A stretch of DNA of 64,000 nucleotides from Plasmodium coatneyi (Eukaryota > Apicomplexa > Aconoidasida > Haemosporida > Plasmodiidae), in contig NC_033567.1 in assembly GCF_001680005.1 (NCBI RefSeq), positions 2,914,001 to 2,978,000 on the forward strand, in the 5' to 3' direction. The translations under genes were made by a program, and so were the position numbers. Position 1 is the first letter of the stretch, and each line of letters begins with the position of its first letter. Under the pieces are notes generated by a model. It saw nothing but the letters and a program-made list of their open reading frames with translations. It was not told the DNA's origin and did not search any database. Shown in pieces: positions 63,206 through 64,000 of this stretch.

Positions 63206-64000
63206 AACTTGCCAAGGAGACGAACAATGTAGCGAAACACAACGCAACGCCAAACTTACAACAAGGGGGGCAAGCCTTTGTTGCGTTTTGCCTCTTCTCC
63301 GACAACGCGTCACCTTTCCTATATAATTCTTTGTCGGCACAAAAATTGGCTGCCCCCAAATTGGAGCTAGCTTTTTTTCAATTTCACCTGCCTGTTCAGG
63401 TAAAAAAAAAAAAAAAAAAAAAAAACTACGTTAGGCCAGGCGAAGTGAACTTTCCTGAACGTTCCCCAACTGAAGAAGTACTCCCATGCAAAGTGAGCCC
63501 GAAGGCATGGGGACCAAATTACGGAGCTACGAAAACAAAGCATCGTTAGGGGGAGCTATTCCTAGAAATGCTGATGCGTCGTTCCAGTGAAAAAAAATAA
63601 AAAAGAAGCCTTCACACAGAGGAAACCCCCATTTCACACATTTTTGAAAAAAAAAAAATTTTCATTCGTCATTCATGGGAAAAAGGGGAAGGTTTTCTTC
63701 ACCCCTTTTTAGGAAATTTTTTTTTTTTGTGAGTTTCTTCCTCCTTTGTACGTAAGTCAAAAGTAGGGAAAACTCTCGGCCAGGCCGTTACCATTTCAGA
63801 AGCGTTAACAAAATGAAGTGGGCACATTTCGCGTTGCGTCCGTGCCTGCACCTCGTTCAGGTAGGAAGGCATCATAATGGGAACCAAAGCGGGTTCCCCA
63901 ACTGAGTGCCAGCACAAGACGCATTGCAAGGGCTCCGAATTGTGACCCTCGGATGAGCAACACGTTCGTGTCTGCTGATCAGCATAATCAACCGTTGCAC

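Larger units (their letters stand above)
60992..64000. other. Repeat-rich 5' flank to the right edge of the window
   Basis: Upstream region of the minus-strand gene at 60991. Contents: a ten-copy 17-bp repeat (61075-61244), a TGCATGCA motif (61523), CA-rich and ACAAA-rich stretches (61640-61850), a 29-bp repeat (63126-63205) and A24 after CCTGTTCAGGTA (63391). Two overlapping minus-strand frames in the last 300 bases are open but not convincing. No RNA gene was recognised. Confidence 0.6.

Noticed and set aside
63699..63995. Two overlapping minus-strand frames at the right edge
   Set aside because: Both are open over the same stretch, neither has a clear start or motif, and the window ends before context can help.

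Overview
This is nuclear DNA of a malaria parasite (Plasmodium), most likely from the Asian-primate clade that holds P. vivax, P. knowlesi and P. coatneyi. Four things point there: long genes full of Asn/Lys/Ser/Glu low-complexity inserts, fairly GC-balanced coding DNA, many poly(dA)/poly(dT) tracts of 18-40 bases between genes, and multi-exon genes with short GT..AG introns. A short internal telomere-type repeat at 55306-55325 fits the same genus. The species and chromosome cannot be fixed from the sequence alone.

Layout from left to right. (1) A probable terminal exon of a + strand gene (43-126). (2) A TFIIE-beta-like transcription factor (-, 967-2532). (3) A very long APC2-type cullin gene (-, 5670-17765), read from four open segments. 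(4) A + strand reading frame in three pieces (20642-25959) that ends in a helical-repeat domain and a tail anchor; its frame changes at two A-runs. (5) A nine-exon eIF2B-gamma gene (+, 26749-29383). (6) A small unknown ORF (-, 30034-30324). (7) A U2AF large-subunit gene (+, 30636-32400). (8) A three-exon gene with a BLUF-like fold (+, 33088-34148), whose last exon is antisense to the end of a TBC Rab-GAP gene (-, 34071-35660). (9) A four-exon WDR82/Swd2-like beta-propeller gene (-, 36098-37692). (10) A small membrane protein (+, 38609-39343). (11) A multi-exon gene with a MED10-like start (-, about 40381-43421). (12) A 2.2 kb-codon coiled-coil protein with a run of TQT motifs (+, 48424-55202). 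(13) A repeat-rich unknown protein (-, 55433-60991). The last 3 kb is repeat-rich flank.

The gene set is mostly core informational machinery: transcription initiation (TFIIE-beta, possible MED10), splicing (U2AF), translation initiation (eIF2B-gamma), chromatin or transcription termination (WDR82), the cell cycle (APC2) and membrane traffic (TBC). There is no operon logic; neighbours on the same strand are separate transcription units.

The points most worth a second look are the TQT array (multivalent dynein-light-chain docking), three frame changes at A-runs that all have the same sign, the size of APC2, the coding overlap of two convergent genes, the absence of a middle RRM in the U2AF protein, and the internal telomere-type repeat. 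No tRNA, rRNA, CRISPR array or transposon was recognised.
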